A stretch of DNA of 64,000 bases from Diplosphaera chodatii (taxonomy: Eukaryota; Chlorophyta; Trebouxiophyceae; Prasiolales; Stichococcaceae): positions 2,542,001 through 2,606,000 of the forward strand of contig JAALGY010000032.1 in assembly GCA_032358165.1 (NCBI GenBank), read 5' to 3'. A model generated the notes under the pieces. It did no database searches, was not told where the DNA came from, and saw only the letters and a program-made list of their open reading frames with translations. Shown here piece after piece: positions 26,557 to 37,300 of this stretch. Every line of letters begins with the position of its first letter. Within the stretch, counting starts at the first letter, position 1. The position numbers were made by a program, and so were the translations under genes.

Positions 26557-27242
26557 GGGATGCCTATGCCAGCTTCACTGCTATGCAGATCATCATCGTA
26601 GCAGGCTTGATGGCAATCGTGGCGTTCAGGTGGGTGTCGAGCGCATAAGATGGAAAAGCGTCGCACCGAACATGATACTTAGAAATGTACGCATGGACGC
26701 ATGGCAAAGTTTCTGCAATGCAGGGAGCAACGGCGCTTCCTGGTCGTGTGGAGCAGCATATTCGCATCCAGGTATGTTCCACTGCGCGACCCAACCACCC
26801 CTGTGCTGCAACTGCCTGGCGCATGCAGTGCGGGCCCAGCAGTATAGGCCACTCCACTCTCAGACCACAAGGGTTCTGCCTGCAGCTCCCTGATGATGCT
26901 CTTTGTCACGTACGCACGGGGCGCCTCACCCCATGACATCTTCTTCTCATGCTCCAGCCCCTTTCTCATCTGGGCCACGCTCATCTTCGTCACATGCCTC
27001 AGGTCAGGTCATGCTCCATAATGGGAAATCTGTAGCCTCGCGGGCAAGGAGTGGTCACATGGAGGTCAGACATCACAGTGCAAGTGCTTGACGCTCCTGC
27101 GCTTTGTTGCAGCTGCTACACAACCGAGTTCATGCTGGCCGGAGACAAGTCGGACTCGGAAAGGTTTGTGTACGACCCGCGCAAAAGGAGCTGGATCCCG
27201 CTGCCGCATACGCCACGGGGAGTGCATGCAGCTCCCGAGTAA
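26557..27242 (+). CDS. Unrecognised multi-pass membrane protein (5' end unresolved)
   Basis: Four exons splice in phase on the + strand: from about 26557 to 26629 (YASFTAMQIIIVAGLMAIVA), 26724-26771 (EQRRFLVVWSSIFAS), 26886-27002 (SLMMLFVTYARGASPHDIFF then SPFLIWATLIFVTC) and 27113-27242 (YTTEFMLAGDKSDSERFVYD, ending PRGVHAAPE then TAA). The first three carry two to four hydrophobic segments and the last a polar, basic tail. All four introns sit after an AG and before a codon-completing base, which supports the model. Upstream exons must exist: ATG 26316 opens a Cys-rich frame that may or may not belong. I do not recognise the family. A minus-strand frame over the same bases was considered and judged weaker because it gives no spliced continuation. 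Confidence 0.55.
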
Positions 27243-27734
27243 CCTCCAAACTTCCAACACGACGATGTGCACAGCCTGTGAGCTGTCTGGCGATGCTACT
27301 GGCATGATGATGCTTGCATGCTCGCGTACATACGATATCGGCATGTGGTGCCCTCTGAGAAACGCTCTGTCAGGAACGTCCAGCACCTGCTTCGTGAGTT
27401 TGTGGTTTCCAGCTGCCAGTGTATGGATGTCTCAGCACCCCCGTTCCTCGCCGTTGGGAGGTCCGCCCTATCAATGCGTCCCCTGCATAGAGCAGCGAAC
27501 CTTGGCGCAGGTCTTCATCATATCAGCGACCAAGTAGATGCTTTTCCATGCCACTACCGACCAATGGCACAACGTTGTGACATAAACACTTGCCCGCTTT
27601 CGGTGCTTTGCCGACTATCCCGCTTCTTGTACTGGCTGTTGGACTGCAGGTTGTGCCATCGACGAGTGCACCTCAACAGCAAGGGCCAATGTCCCCCCTT
27701 CTCGGCATGCTGACCAACTGTCCCCGCCCCTCCT
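27243..27734. other. Gene-free spacer before the repeat block
   Basis: About 490 bases without a credible gene. The first copies of the CCCCTT-CGTC motif appear at the right end (around 27694), so this is the left flank of the repeat block. Confidence 0.4.
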
Positions 27735-28305
27735 CGTCTTGCCTCACCTTTCCCCTTCTCGTCTTCCTGATTTAACGTCAATTGAAGTCTTCCTCACCAT
27801 ACCCCTTCTCGTCTTGCCCACATCTCCTCCCCCTTCCCGTCTTTGCTTACCAACTTGTTCCCCTTCTCGTCGTGCCTCACCATACCCCTTCTTGTCTTTG
27901 CTCACCTTCACCCCTTCTCGTCTTTGCCTCACCATTACATACCCCTTTTCGCCTTGCTCACTGAGTTGTCTCCCCTTGCTCGCTCATTTGTTTTCCACTT
28001 TTCGTCTTGCTCACTGCATCTTTTCCCCTTTTCGTCTTTGCCTCACCAATACCCCTTCTCGTCTTGCTCCAACTTTACCCCTTTTCGTCTTTGCCTTGAC
28101 CATACCCCTTTTCGTCTGTGCCTCACCTTTACCCCTTCTCGTCTTGCCTCACCTTCACCCCTTGTCGTCTTTGCCTTGACCATGCCCCTTTTCGTCTTTG
28201 CCTCACCAATACCCCTTTTCGTCTGTGCCTCACCTTGACCCCTTTTCGTCTTTGCCTTGCCCATACCCATTTTCGTCTTTGATCACAAACACCCTTCTCG
28301 TCTTG
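27735..28305 (+). repeat. Tandem array of a ~27-bp unit, pyrimidine-rich strand on top (left arm)
   Basis: Roughly 20 copies of a unit with core ACCCCTTYTCGTCTTTGC joined by CTCACC or CTTGACC linkers. The CGTCTT core recurs at 27735, 27760, 27810, 27838, 27868, 27919, 28033, 28060, 28086, 28113, 28140, 28166, 28193, 28220, 28247, 28274 and 28299, mostly 25-28 bp apart. Copies differ by a few bases, chiefly TTCTCG versus TTTTCG. Nothing in the array looks like a gene. Confidence 0.9.
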
Positions 28306-29169
28306 CGGTGAAGCAAGACGAAAGGGGGACCAGTGGTCAATACGAAAAGGGGAAAGAACTCGAAGACCGGAACGTGGAAATTTTCATGGGCACTCTTGCT
28401 GACGCTAGCCTCGAAAACCACCTAGACAGGCTCGTGCCAGCCCAGCACAGGACAGCAGCGGACGTGCACGCAAGTCGGAATGTCGTGCTGACGCACGGTT
28501 ACGTGATTCGCGTTCCATTCTTAGGTTGTAAGGCCGCGAGCGGGCGACTTGCTTGTTACATTCCGGTCTTAATAATGGTCCAATCGGGACACGCGTTCCC
28601 CTTCTTGTCTTTGACAATGTTTCCCCTTCTCGTCTTGCGGCGATGTAATACAAAAAGGGGACCAGTGGTCAATACGAAAAGGGGAGCGGTGCTCCAATCG
28701 GACACGCGTTCCCCTTCTTGTCTTGCTCCAACTTCACCCCTTCTCGTCCTGATCACAGACCCCTTCTCGTCTTGCGGCGATGCAATACAAAGAAGGGGAC
28801 CATGTGGTCAATGTGAAAAGGGGAATAATGGTCCAATCTAACACGCTGTCCCCTTTTCCTTTTGATAAATTATACCCCTTTTCGTCCTGTTCCAACTTCA
28901 CCCCTTTTCGTATTGACCAGGAAACCCCTTTTCGTCTTGCCATGGTCCAATACATTGAATAGGGGGAAGACGTGATACTAGCGGCCGACCGGTCAATACT
29001 GCAAAAACAACGGACTTGCCAAGGAAGGATTATCTAGTTTTTCTTGTACCATCGATCCCCTTCTTGTCTTTGACCACCGGCGCCTGTTTGAATGGAGTTT
29101 TTAAAACGGCGGCGTATGTAGCTCATATGCCACGGAAAATCGGAATTTGACCGGGCTCCAAGCCATGAC
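28306..29169. repeat. Switch zone: motif copies in both orientations around unique DNA
   Basis: At 28306-28320 the motif flips to GCAAGACGAAAGGGGG and both orientations then alternate. A non-repetitive island (about 28370-28580) and a second one (about 28965-29160) interrupt the copies. Neither island contains a reading frame I can identify. Confidence 0.7.
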
Positions 29170-30415
29170 GAGAAGGGGAAAGCGTGTCCGGTTGGACTAC
29201 TGGACCCCTTTTCGTAACGACCACTGGTCCTCTTCTTTGTATTTGGTCACACCACAAGACGAGAAGGGGGAAAATTTGTCAAAGACGAGAAGGGAAAAGC
29301 GTGTCCGATTGGACTACTGGTCCCCTTTTCGTATCGACCACTGGTCCCATTCTTTGTGTCTGTTCAATGCAAGACGAGAAGGGGTAAAGTTGGAGCAAGA
29401 CAAGAAGGGGAAAGTTTATTCGATTGGACTACTGGACCCCTTTTCGTGTCGACCACTGGTCCCCTTCTTTGTATGTGTTCACACCACAAGACGAGAAGGG
29501 GGAAAATTCGTCAAAGACGAGAAGGGGAAAGCGTGTCCGGTTGGACTACTGGTCCCCTTTTCGTATTGACCACTGATCCCCTTCTTTGTATTTGGTCACA
29601 CCACAAGACGAGAAGGGGGAAAATTTGTCAAAGACGAACAGGGGAAAGCGTGTCCGATTGGACCACAGTCCCCTTTTCCTATCGACCACTGGTCCCCTTC
29701 TTTGTATTTGGTCACACCACAAGACGGGAAGGGGGAAACTTTGTCAAAGACGAGAAGGGGAAAGCGTGTCCGGTTGGACTACTGGTCCCCTTTTCGCATC
29801 GACCACTGGTCCCCTTCTTTGTGTCTGTTCACTGCAAGACGAGAAGGGGGAAAGTTGGTCAAAGACGAAAAGGGGCAAACGTGTTCCATCGTGACACCGG
29901 TCCCCTTTTTGTATTGACCACTGGTCCCCTTCTTTGTATCGGTTCAATGCAAGACGAAAAAGGGTAAAGTTGGAGCAAGACAAGAAGGGGAAAGTTTTGT
30001 TCGATTGGACTACTGGACCCCTTTTCGTATCGACCACTGGTCCCCTTCTTGTATCGGTTCACCACAAGACGAGAAGGGGGAAAGTTGGAGCAAGACAAGA
30101 AGGGGAAAGTTTGTTCGATTGGACTACTGGACCCCTTTTCGTATCGACCACTGGTCCCCTTCTTGTATCGGTTCACCACAAGGCGAGAAGTTGGTCAAAG
30201 ACGAAAAGGGGCAAACGTGTTCGATTGGACACTGGTCCCCCTTTCGTATTGACCACTGGTCCCCTTCTTGTATTGATTCACACCACAAGACGAGAAGGGG
30301 TGAAGTTGGTCAAAGACGAAAAGGGGGATGTGTTTGCTGGACCATGGTCCCCTTCTTGTCTTGACCAGGTTCCGGTAGTATGATCACCGTCCCCTTTTTG
30401 TGTCGTAACCCCGGG
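29170..30415. repeat. Tandem array of a ~115-bp composite unit with internal dyads
   Basis: About ten copies. The landmark CAAGAC/CAAGGC starts at 29255, 29370, 29487, 29604, 29720, 29835, 29950, 30065, 30179 and 30286, spacing 107-117 bp. Each unit holds two copies of GACGAGAAGGGG-type core, a CGATTGGACTACTGG segment, then opposed copies CCCCTTTTCGTAT and CCCCTTCTTTGTAT on either side of the 11-bp palindrome GACCACTGGTC. Open frames crossing the array, such as 29356-29967, are by-products of the repetition. Confidence 0.88.
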
Positions 30416-30870
30416 CAAGACGAGAAGGGGAAACAGTGAGGGCAAGGACGACAAGGGCACATGAGAGGCAAGATGGTAAGGGGGAATAGTTGGTCAGCAA
30501 GGACGTGAAGCGGAAAAGTTGAGGCAAGACGAAAAGGGGGTAAAGGTGAGGGCAAGGACGATCCGGTGTAAAGGTGAGGACAAGACGAGAAGGGGTAAAC
30601 TTGGTCAAACACGAAAAGGGGGAAAGTTTTGGCGAGCAAGACTAGAAGGGGGCAGAGCATGCGTGGTCAGCAAGACGAGAAGGGGTATGGTGAGGCAAGA
30701 CGAGAAGGGGCAAAATTGGCGAGCAAGACGAGAAGGGGAAAAGTTTGATTAGCAAGACGAGAATGGGGAAACTCTTTTAAAGCAAGACGGGAAGGGGGGA
30801 GAGTTGTCAAGCAAGAGGAGAAAGGGAGTAAAACGCAGTGAGCAAGACGAGAAGGGGGGAAATTTGTCAA
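30416..30870 (-). repeat. Tandem array of the ~27-bp unit, inverted relative to the left arm (right arm)
   Basis: About 15 copies of CAAGACGAGAAGGGG, the reverse complement of the left-arm core, with linkers resembling reversed CTCACC (GGTGAG, GGTCAG, GCGAG). Copies begin near 30416, 30520, 30580, 30668, 30695, 30724, 30752, 30783, 30810 and 30842. Spacing of about 27-30 bp matches the left arm. Confidence 0.88.
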
Positions 30871-30947
30871 AGACGTTGTTGTGCAGCACTGTATCTGACC
30901 TGCCCTGTGGCGGGTAACCGGTAGCTGTATGTTCAGCCACCCTGGGG

Positions 30948-31012
30948 ACGACCATCCTGGTCGTTGAGTGCTAGTTGCCTCTCAGGCAACCGATCCCGTG
31001 TGTCTACACACG
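30948..31012. other. Three consecutive perfect 7-bp hairpins
   Basis: ACGACCA-TCC-TGGTCGT (30948-30964), GTTGCCT-CTC-AGGCAAC (30974-30990) and CGTGTGT-CT-ACACACG (30997-31012) each have a perfect 7-bp stem and a 2-3 base loop, with 6-9 bases between them. They lie just outside the right arm of the repeat block. Confidence 0.85.
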
Positions 31013-31049
31013 CCCTTTACAAGTTAGGATGCGATTGCATTGAACACAG

Positions 31050-31640
31050 TACAACATCCTTTCCCCTTTTTGTATTGACCAGGGCAACACAAGAAGGGGA
31101 AAGTTTGCCCTGGTCAATACAAAAGGGGGCCATTGCTTGGTCAAGACAAGAAGGGGAAGGTTTCCAGTTCACCACATGTCCCCTTCTTGTATCGCACAGT
31201 TGGCCTAATATCATGATGCCCAATTTGTATTGACCAGCCGGCCGCAAGTATGAACAAGGTCCCCTTTCGGTATCTCGACCAGGGCAAGACGAGAAGTGGA
31301 AGTTGGAGAACACGAGAAGGGGGACATTGGTTAAGCAAGACGAGACGGGGGATATTGGTGGGCAAGACGAAAAGGGGAGCTCAGTGAGCAAGTGAGCAAG
31401 ACGAAAAGGGAATAAATTGGTGGGTAACACAGGAAGGGGGATTGTGGTCATGCTGTAGCGGGGTGCACTGGTCGATGGCACCTGGTGAGGTCCAAATTGA
31501 CGACACTGGGCCCCTGTGTGCGTTGCTCACCCAAGACAAGAAGGGGGAGAGTTAGCATAAACCCAGTGTGGCACTAATTTCTTTTCCAGTTTTGATCCGT
31601 GCAAGACAAGAAGGGGGAAGGTGGTCAAAAAAGAAGGGGA
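31050..31640. repeat. Degenerate outer copies of the same repeat motif
   Basis: Scattered copies of CAAGACRAGAAGGGG and its complement (31062-31160, 31180-31195, 31285-31440, 31530-31545, 31600-31640), more diverged and less regularly spaced than in the arms. No gene seen. Confidence 0.7.
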
Positions 31641-32085
31641 AGGTGACCATGGTTAATCAGCGTACATTGTCTGGCTGCTGTACGTAACCACCAACAGCAG
31701 CGATCCAGCGAACATGTGCCAAGCTGCCACAAAACTGCTCCAAGTACGTCCCGTCAAATCTTGTCAGTTCTTAGCACACCTGCGCATGTGCGACCCAGCG
31801 TGTCCAACTTACGGCCATCTAGCCAGCCGAGGCTGATTGCGGCGCCGGCGACGCCAGACATCAGCACTGTTTGATTCATATGTAGCGATTGCACAGAATA
31901 TGGCCAAGTCCAAACCGCACTCGCTCGTGGCTTCTGCAGACAGGTGAGCGGTGCAGCTGTGCCACCACCGAGCCACAAGTCCATCTGGGCGGCTCGCCTT
32001 GCTGAGCGCATATGGACCCATGCTGCAGATTGACTCCGGTGTGCGATCTGATCGTGAGTTGCACTGGCCTGCTCGCATGTTTCAG

Positions 32086-33007
32086 GAAGCAGTATGTGCC
32101 AGGGCCGGAGTATGAGCTGGTGCAGTCAGGCAGCATGGCGGCAGCGCCGGCAGGCAGCGGCGACACCTGGCTGCTGCAGCTGCCACACCATGTGAGCAGT
32201 CGTATCTTCAATGTTAGATGAACCTGATCAGCAGACGTGTTGAAAGCTCGTCACTTGTGTCAAAAAACTTCAAGCTGCAGTCTTTCCTTTCGCAGTGGCC
32301 CACGTCAGTTGGCACTGAGCTGCGGATGCGCTCAGGCAGCGGCCAGACCACAACAGCAGCTTGCAACGATGACGAAGGTGCAGTCGAAAGCACGGTGCTG
32401 CCCGCATGCTGGCCACGATGCTGCATGGACTCATAAGTGCTGCATGGTGTTGGGCATCTGCCGTTGAACCACATGTCTGATTCTGGGCGTGTGAAGCAAG
32501 TGCTGTGATGCAGGCACAACATATGCGGTGGAAGTGGAGGACTGCAAAGCAGGGCAGCCTATCTACGTCTTCGTGCCCCGCAGCGGCCAGGTGCAGCTGC
32601 AGCCGTGCAGCCGGAAGGCCACCTGGATACACTCGCAGGCGGTGCTGGCGTCACACGAAGAAGAGGCACATCCTTTACCCCTGCCATCAGACAGAAAGCA
32701 GACCAGCAGCACTGTGAAGCTGGCTACAAGTCACGACAAGGCCGCAGAGCCCGCACGGGTACTGCAGAATGGGGAGAAGAGCAAAAAGGCAGCAAAGAGG
32801 ACCCACGAGGGCGAGCAGACACCTGACAAACGAAAGAAGACAGCAAAGGTGAGAGGGCATGCTGACGGCGGCGGCACGACTGCCAGGATGCAACCCGCTG
32901 TTGGTGTCCACCCAGGCGTGCCTATGCTGTCACTCCATTCTATGATCTGCCAACCGGGCCCTCCTGCCCTTCTACAGGTGAAGAAGGAAAAGAAGCCCAA
33001 AGTCTAG
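32086..33007 (+). CDS. Lys-rich nuclear protein, possibly RNA polymerase I subunit RPA34-like (5' end unresolved)
   Basis: Four exons join in phase: 32086-32191 (KQYVPGPEYELVQSG then GDTWLLQLPHH), 32296-32377 (WPTSVGTELRMRSGSGQ), 32514-32848 (YAVEVEDCKAGQPIYVFVPR) and 32978-33007 (VKKEKKPKV then TAG). The first part has the rhythm of the RPA34.5/PAF49 family: a short W-L-x-x-L-P strand, a small beta-rich region, then a long basic Lys/Glu tail (KSKKAAKRTHEGEQTPDKRK) suited to the nucleolus. Family assignment rests on that overall pattern, not on a diagnostic motif. At least one upstream exon is needed, because exon 1 begins in mid-codon. Convergent with the Rho_N-like gene, with only 149 bases between the stops. 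Confidence 0.5.
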
Positions 33008-33156
33008 GCGGCCAACAATTGCCCTGTGGCGCCTCTGGCGGGTTTTGCAGCCTGCTCGGTCCGTTCTGTATTACTCACAGCTGGTTTCGCTCATCACAAC
33101 CGCTATCAACGCTGAGCACCATGGCTGTCAAGCCAGGTTGAGCAGCACCATCGCAA

Positions 33157-33958
33157 TCAGATCTGATAATCATCGGGCAGGGCCTCTGCCAAAAAGTCCA
33201 CCAGCTCATTCTTCCTGAGCGCTGAGTAGCCACGCAGATCGTTCTCCCGAGCCAGCTCCTTCAGTTCTGCCACCTTCAGGTCCTGCAAGTGCGCCCTGTC
33301 AATGCTCTGCGTCTGGCTGCCGCCGGTGTCTGCCTCCTCCACGTGTGGGTCATCGTCTTGTGGGTCATCGTCTGAGGAGGACACCTCAGCCACTGCGGCC
33401 ACATGCGCTGCCTGCTGTTCTGTAGCGCCTGAAGTAATCCGTGAGTCTGCATCCGCCGGGATGAAGTCTGCCATTGTCCAGACCTCTTCCTCCTGATCAG
33501 CAGAAGCCGCCTCCTTTGCTGCCTCGTCGCTGTTGCCTGCGGCTGGTGCTTCCTCCACTGCTGCATCGCTGGAAGTGCCAGTTTCTGCGTCGTCGCCAAA
33601 GCGGAACATAATGCTGCCATCTCTGAGTTCTGCAGGGGTGAGGCGACATCTGGAAGTGCCATTCCACATCCAATGCGCTGGCGTTGCACAAACGATGGGT
33701 CACACTGCGGGTCACCAATGGCGCTACATGCTTACCCTCTGTCCTTGAAATACCCAGCTCGTCTGGATCCACTGCTGACAACATTGTTCGCCGCCGCCCG
33801 GGTACGGTGTGCTGGCTGGCCTGTCCCCGCTGGCGCCCGGGATGTGGCACGGCGGCGAGCCTGCCATCCCTGCCTCCTGTCCTAACAGGACTGACAGCCC
33901 CCTTTGAGCAGAATGCGGCTGTGAGATGATTTGGGAGCTGTGTGCAGGCCCCGAGCAT
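33157..33958 (-). CDS. Acidic protein with C-terminal Rho_N/SAP-type motif, probable organelle targeting
   Basis: Two exons (33958-33736 and 33629-33157) join in phase to 231 aa. The first ~60 residues are Arg/Ser/Gly-rich with few acids (VSPVRTGGRDGRLAAVPHPG), as in a transit peptide. The middle is strongly acidic (SSSDDDPQDDDPHVEEADTG). The last 45 residues, LQDLKVAELKELARENDLRG then YSALRKNELVDFLAEALPDD, form the two-helix LxxLxxxAxxxxLxGxxxxxKxEL pattern shared by Rho termination factor N-domains and SAP domains. Plant plastid proteins with such a domain at the end (RHON1 type) bind RNA, so plastid RNA binding is a fair inference. A nuclear SAP role cannot be excluded. Start is the first in-frame ATG upstream. 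Confidence 0.65.
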
Positions 33959-34390
33959 GGCGCTGATGTCAAATTGTATCCTCTGGTTGGAGCACGGGTG
34001 TGCACACCAGGTTGCAGAGCAAGTGTCTATTTCAGAGAGGGTGTGAACTGTGCATTGCGACTGCACGGAGTCAGCTGCACCCAACCGAGCTGCAAATGCA
34101 GAATGTGCAATGTGTGGAGGGCACCAGTGGTGTGCTGGGCAGCCGTCAGAGGCGATGCAACGGGCGGGAACGCGGGATCAGATATGGCCAGCTCAGCATG
34201 CACCTGCTTTTGATCAGCTTCAGGCTTCAACATACCGGCACTTGCAGCTTGGCATCGCGACATGCAGGGACAACCCAGGAGCATGTGCCTTTCTCACAGT
34301 TTGTTGGGGTTTGCTGCGCCGGCCACAGCTTGGTATCTGCATTGAGTGGTGCAAGTTGCACCGAGCCGCGCATGGCGCTGCGATGACAAC

Positions 34391-37300
34391 ATGGTCATGG
34401 CGCAGCGCGTCGAGCTACCGCGTGTGATTGACACCGGTGCCTTTTTCGACGCTCGTGCTGCAGAGGTGCGAGGTACACGTGAGCATAACCAGGTGGTAGC
34501 CGATGATCATGTTGATACACCATGCTATGTGCAGTGTGTGATGCCAGAACTGCAAGTGGTCAGGTGCTCACTGGTCAACTACTTGGCAAGACATCATGCT
34601 CTGACAAGCAGGTTCAGGCGCTGCAGCAAGTGCTGACATCGGGGCCCGGACAAGGCATCAGCCGGCATGGCAATAGGCAGAGCCGCCGGCGCACCACGAG
34701 CTACAAGCCGTACCGCCACCTGCGGCGGCCCAACAGAAAGTTGCAGGCCGCGGCCGCGGCGGCATCAGTCGCGGCAGCGGAAGCGACAAGCGATGCAGCG
34801 GCAGATGCAAGTGGCAGGTCTGCAGCTGCAGAAGCAGCACCAGCAGCTGCAGCAGAGCGGCCAACGTCGCGCGCAATGCGGCGTCGGCCCGGGCGGCTGC
34901 GGGCAGCCGCAGAGCATAGCTGCGCAACCCAGCCTGTAGGTCCGGGTCAGGCATCCGCGTCGCTGCGCAAGCTGGAGACGCACCTCTGGCATGCCAAGCG
35001 CATGGTCATGCGAGAAAGGTGGGCTTTCCCTGGATTGAGTTGGTGCACGTGAATACGTGAAGCTGCCCAGTGTGACCTGCAGTAATGGCCCACTGCTGAA
35101 GCGTGTGAGGAATCTGCACACGGTCAGCACATGCTGGCGTCGGTCGCCTGAAGGTGGGGCCACCTGCTGCCAGAGGGCGCAGTGGGCAAGGGGCACGGCA
35201 GCCGCCACACGCTGCAGCAGCTCCACAAGGGCTGCCTGCTGCATGATGCCTCGTACTGGTGCCCGCTGCAGCTGGCGGGCAGTCGCCCTAGCCTCAGCAG
35301 CCTGTTGCAGGCCATCATGTGAGCAGGTCGTGATGCTCTGGTGTGCCTCTCAGCTTCACCAGACTTTGCTGCGTCTTGCAACATCAGCATTGCAGTGCAA
35401 AGACAGTTTCAAGCGGCAGGCTTCCTACGAGCAGGGAGCCCAGCATGGCAGCGCAGCTGCTGGCCTCAGGCAGCCAGGTGCTGAGGGAGCATGATGTGAT
35501 GCTGCACCACCCCGGCCAGTGGCCGCGCGGGGCCATCGGTCCGGCGCTGGCGCTGCCGCTGCCGCCCGAGCATGCAGACGCAGCGCCGCCCCTGGCGGCT
35601 GGTCAGGCCAGTCCCGCCGCCCCCGTGCGACTCTGGCTGTGGCTGCACCCTGCTGCCTACCACGAGGCGCTGGCCATGCTGCAGCGCCTGTGTCGGCCGC
35701 CGGAGCATGCCCAGCAGCAGCAGCAGCAGCCAGATGCTGCGCCAAGCGGCGGTGTCTCGATCACGCTGCTGTCATGCCACCTGCGGCGCCTGGAGCTGCG
35801 GGGCCCCGCATCCGCGGGGCTGCTGGCCGCCCTGGTGCCGGGCACCAGCGCCCTCACCTCCCCGCCTGTGCCTGCTGGTGAGGAAACAGAGGCTTGATGT
35901 GTAATGATTGTGCGGGCAGCCTGAGCGACATAGACATCCCATCAGCTTCTACAGCATGCTGTACGCCGTGCCTGCAGGAACAGCGCTGGCTTGCCAGGTG
36001 CAAGACCCTCGGCTGGCCAGCTGCAGGCTTGCATCTGGTTCAAGTGCTGCACCAGCAGGACAGGCAGGCGACGGGGATGCTGTGATGGCAGAGACAGCAG
36101 AGGCTTCAACAGCAAGCGTCGGAGCAGCAGACATGGGCGCACAGCAGGGCCCCTTGCATGATCTGTGGGAATGCTACGACTCTGCTCGTCCGCCGCACAG
36201 CGAGTCCCAGGTGCTGCATCCTCTGGCAGACTGCATCCTCTGACACCAACGCACTGCATCGCATGCGCATGCGCATCCATTCGAAGATGGTCATACCCAA
36301 GTGCTAAGTGTGGCAAGATGAATCTCCACAAACACACACTTTGTCGATGCACTTACCACAATGTCCACTGTTTGTGGATGATCCAGAACCTTCCTTGACA
36401 GGTCAGCAGTTGGCGGCGGCAGCAAAGGCTCGCGGAACTTGGCCTTGGCGCCGAACCATCTCCCCGGCCAAATGTGGAGCCGGCTGCTGCGGCCGCCTGC
36501 CCGGCGCTGCTCATCCGGCGTCGCACCTTTGGCGCAGCTTCAGCGGGCTACTCCCTGGTCAGCGTCTCTCCTGGCGCTCTGCAACAACTGCATGGTCCTG
36601 GCTCGGCGCTACACTGTATAGGATGACCGTTGACAACCCTCCCGGCCTTGCGTGTCGCATGCAAGTGCAACACCAAGTCAGGTCGTACACCGCCTCCTGC
36701 AGCAAAGCAGCACAAAACACAGTCGGTACATCAGCTGCGCTGCAGGTGGTGCCGGCCGGGTGGGTGGCGCCGCTGTGGGGCGCGCTGCTGCAGCAGGGCG
36801 GCGTGGCGGCCGGGCAGCGCGAGTGGCGCTGGGTGGCAGCCGACCAGGTGCTGCGATGGCCGTGCTAGTCAGACTGGTGATCATGTTGTCCGTGCCAGCT
36901 GCAGGATAATGGCACTCACTGGAAGAGATGCGATCAGATGGTGCATGCATAGCAAGAAGTCGTGCTGGTGTTGAGGCACGGTGTCCCTGCGGTCTGCAGG
37001 GGTGCGCGGCGTTCCCCTGGGACTTTCCAGACACCAGCGCCGGTGCCGCCGTGGCGGCGGAGGAGGCGGCCGCGCACGAAGCCAGGCGTGCCAAGGCAAC
37101 CAAGGCCAAGCAGGCGCATGGCGTGCCGCACTGGCCCCGTCTGGCAGCAGCCGCAGCCCAGCCGCGCCCAGCGGAGACAGAGCAGCCTGCAGCGCCCAGT
37201 GAGCCTGCAGCCCAGCCAGCGGGCGGAGTCTCGACCCATGAGCTAGCACAGGCGGCCCACATGGACGTGGACGGCGCTGTGGCATCAGCCGCAAGTGCAG

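Noticed and set aside
26679..26993. Minus-strand frame starting MTKMSVAQMRKGLEHEKK
   Set aside because: Protein-like at first sight, but it is opposite a + strand exon chain with consistent splice phases and membrane spans, and it has no spliced partners of its own.
29147..30383. Long + strand frames (up to 203 codons) through the repeat block with recurring WTTGPLFV and RRGK segments
   Set aside because: They arise because the 115-bp unit lacks stops in some frames. Unit length is not a multiple of three, the frames shift from copy to copy, and the same occurs on the minus strand. No start context, splice pattern or family resemblance.
27735..30870. CRISPR array
   Set aside because: Repeats are diverged, contiguous or with linkers of repeat-like sequence instead of unique equal spacers. 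They occur in both orientations, and the surrounding DNA is eukaryotic with no cas genes.
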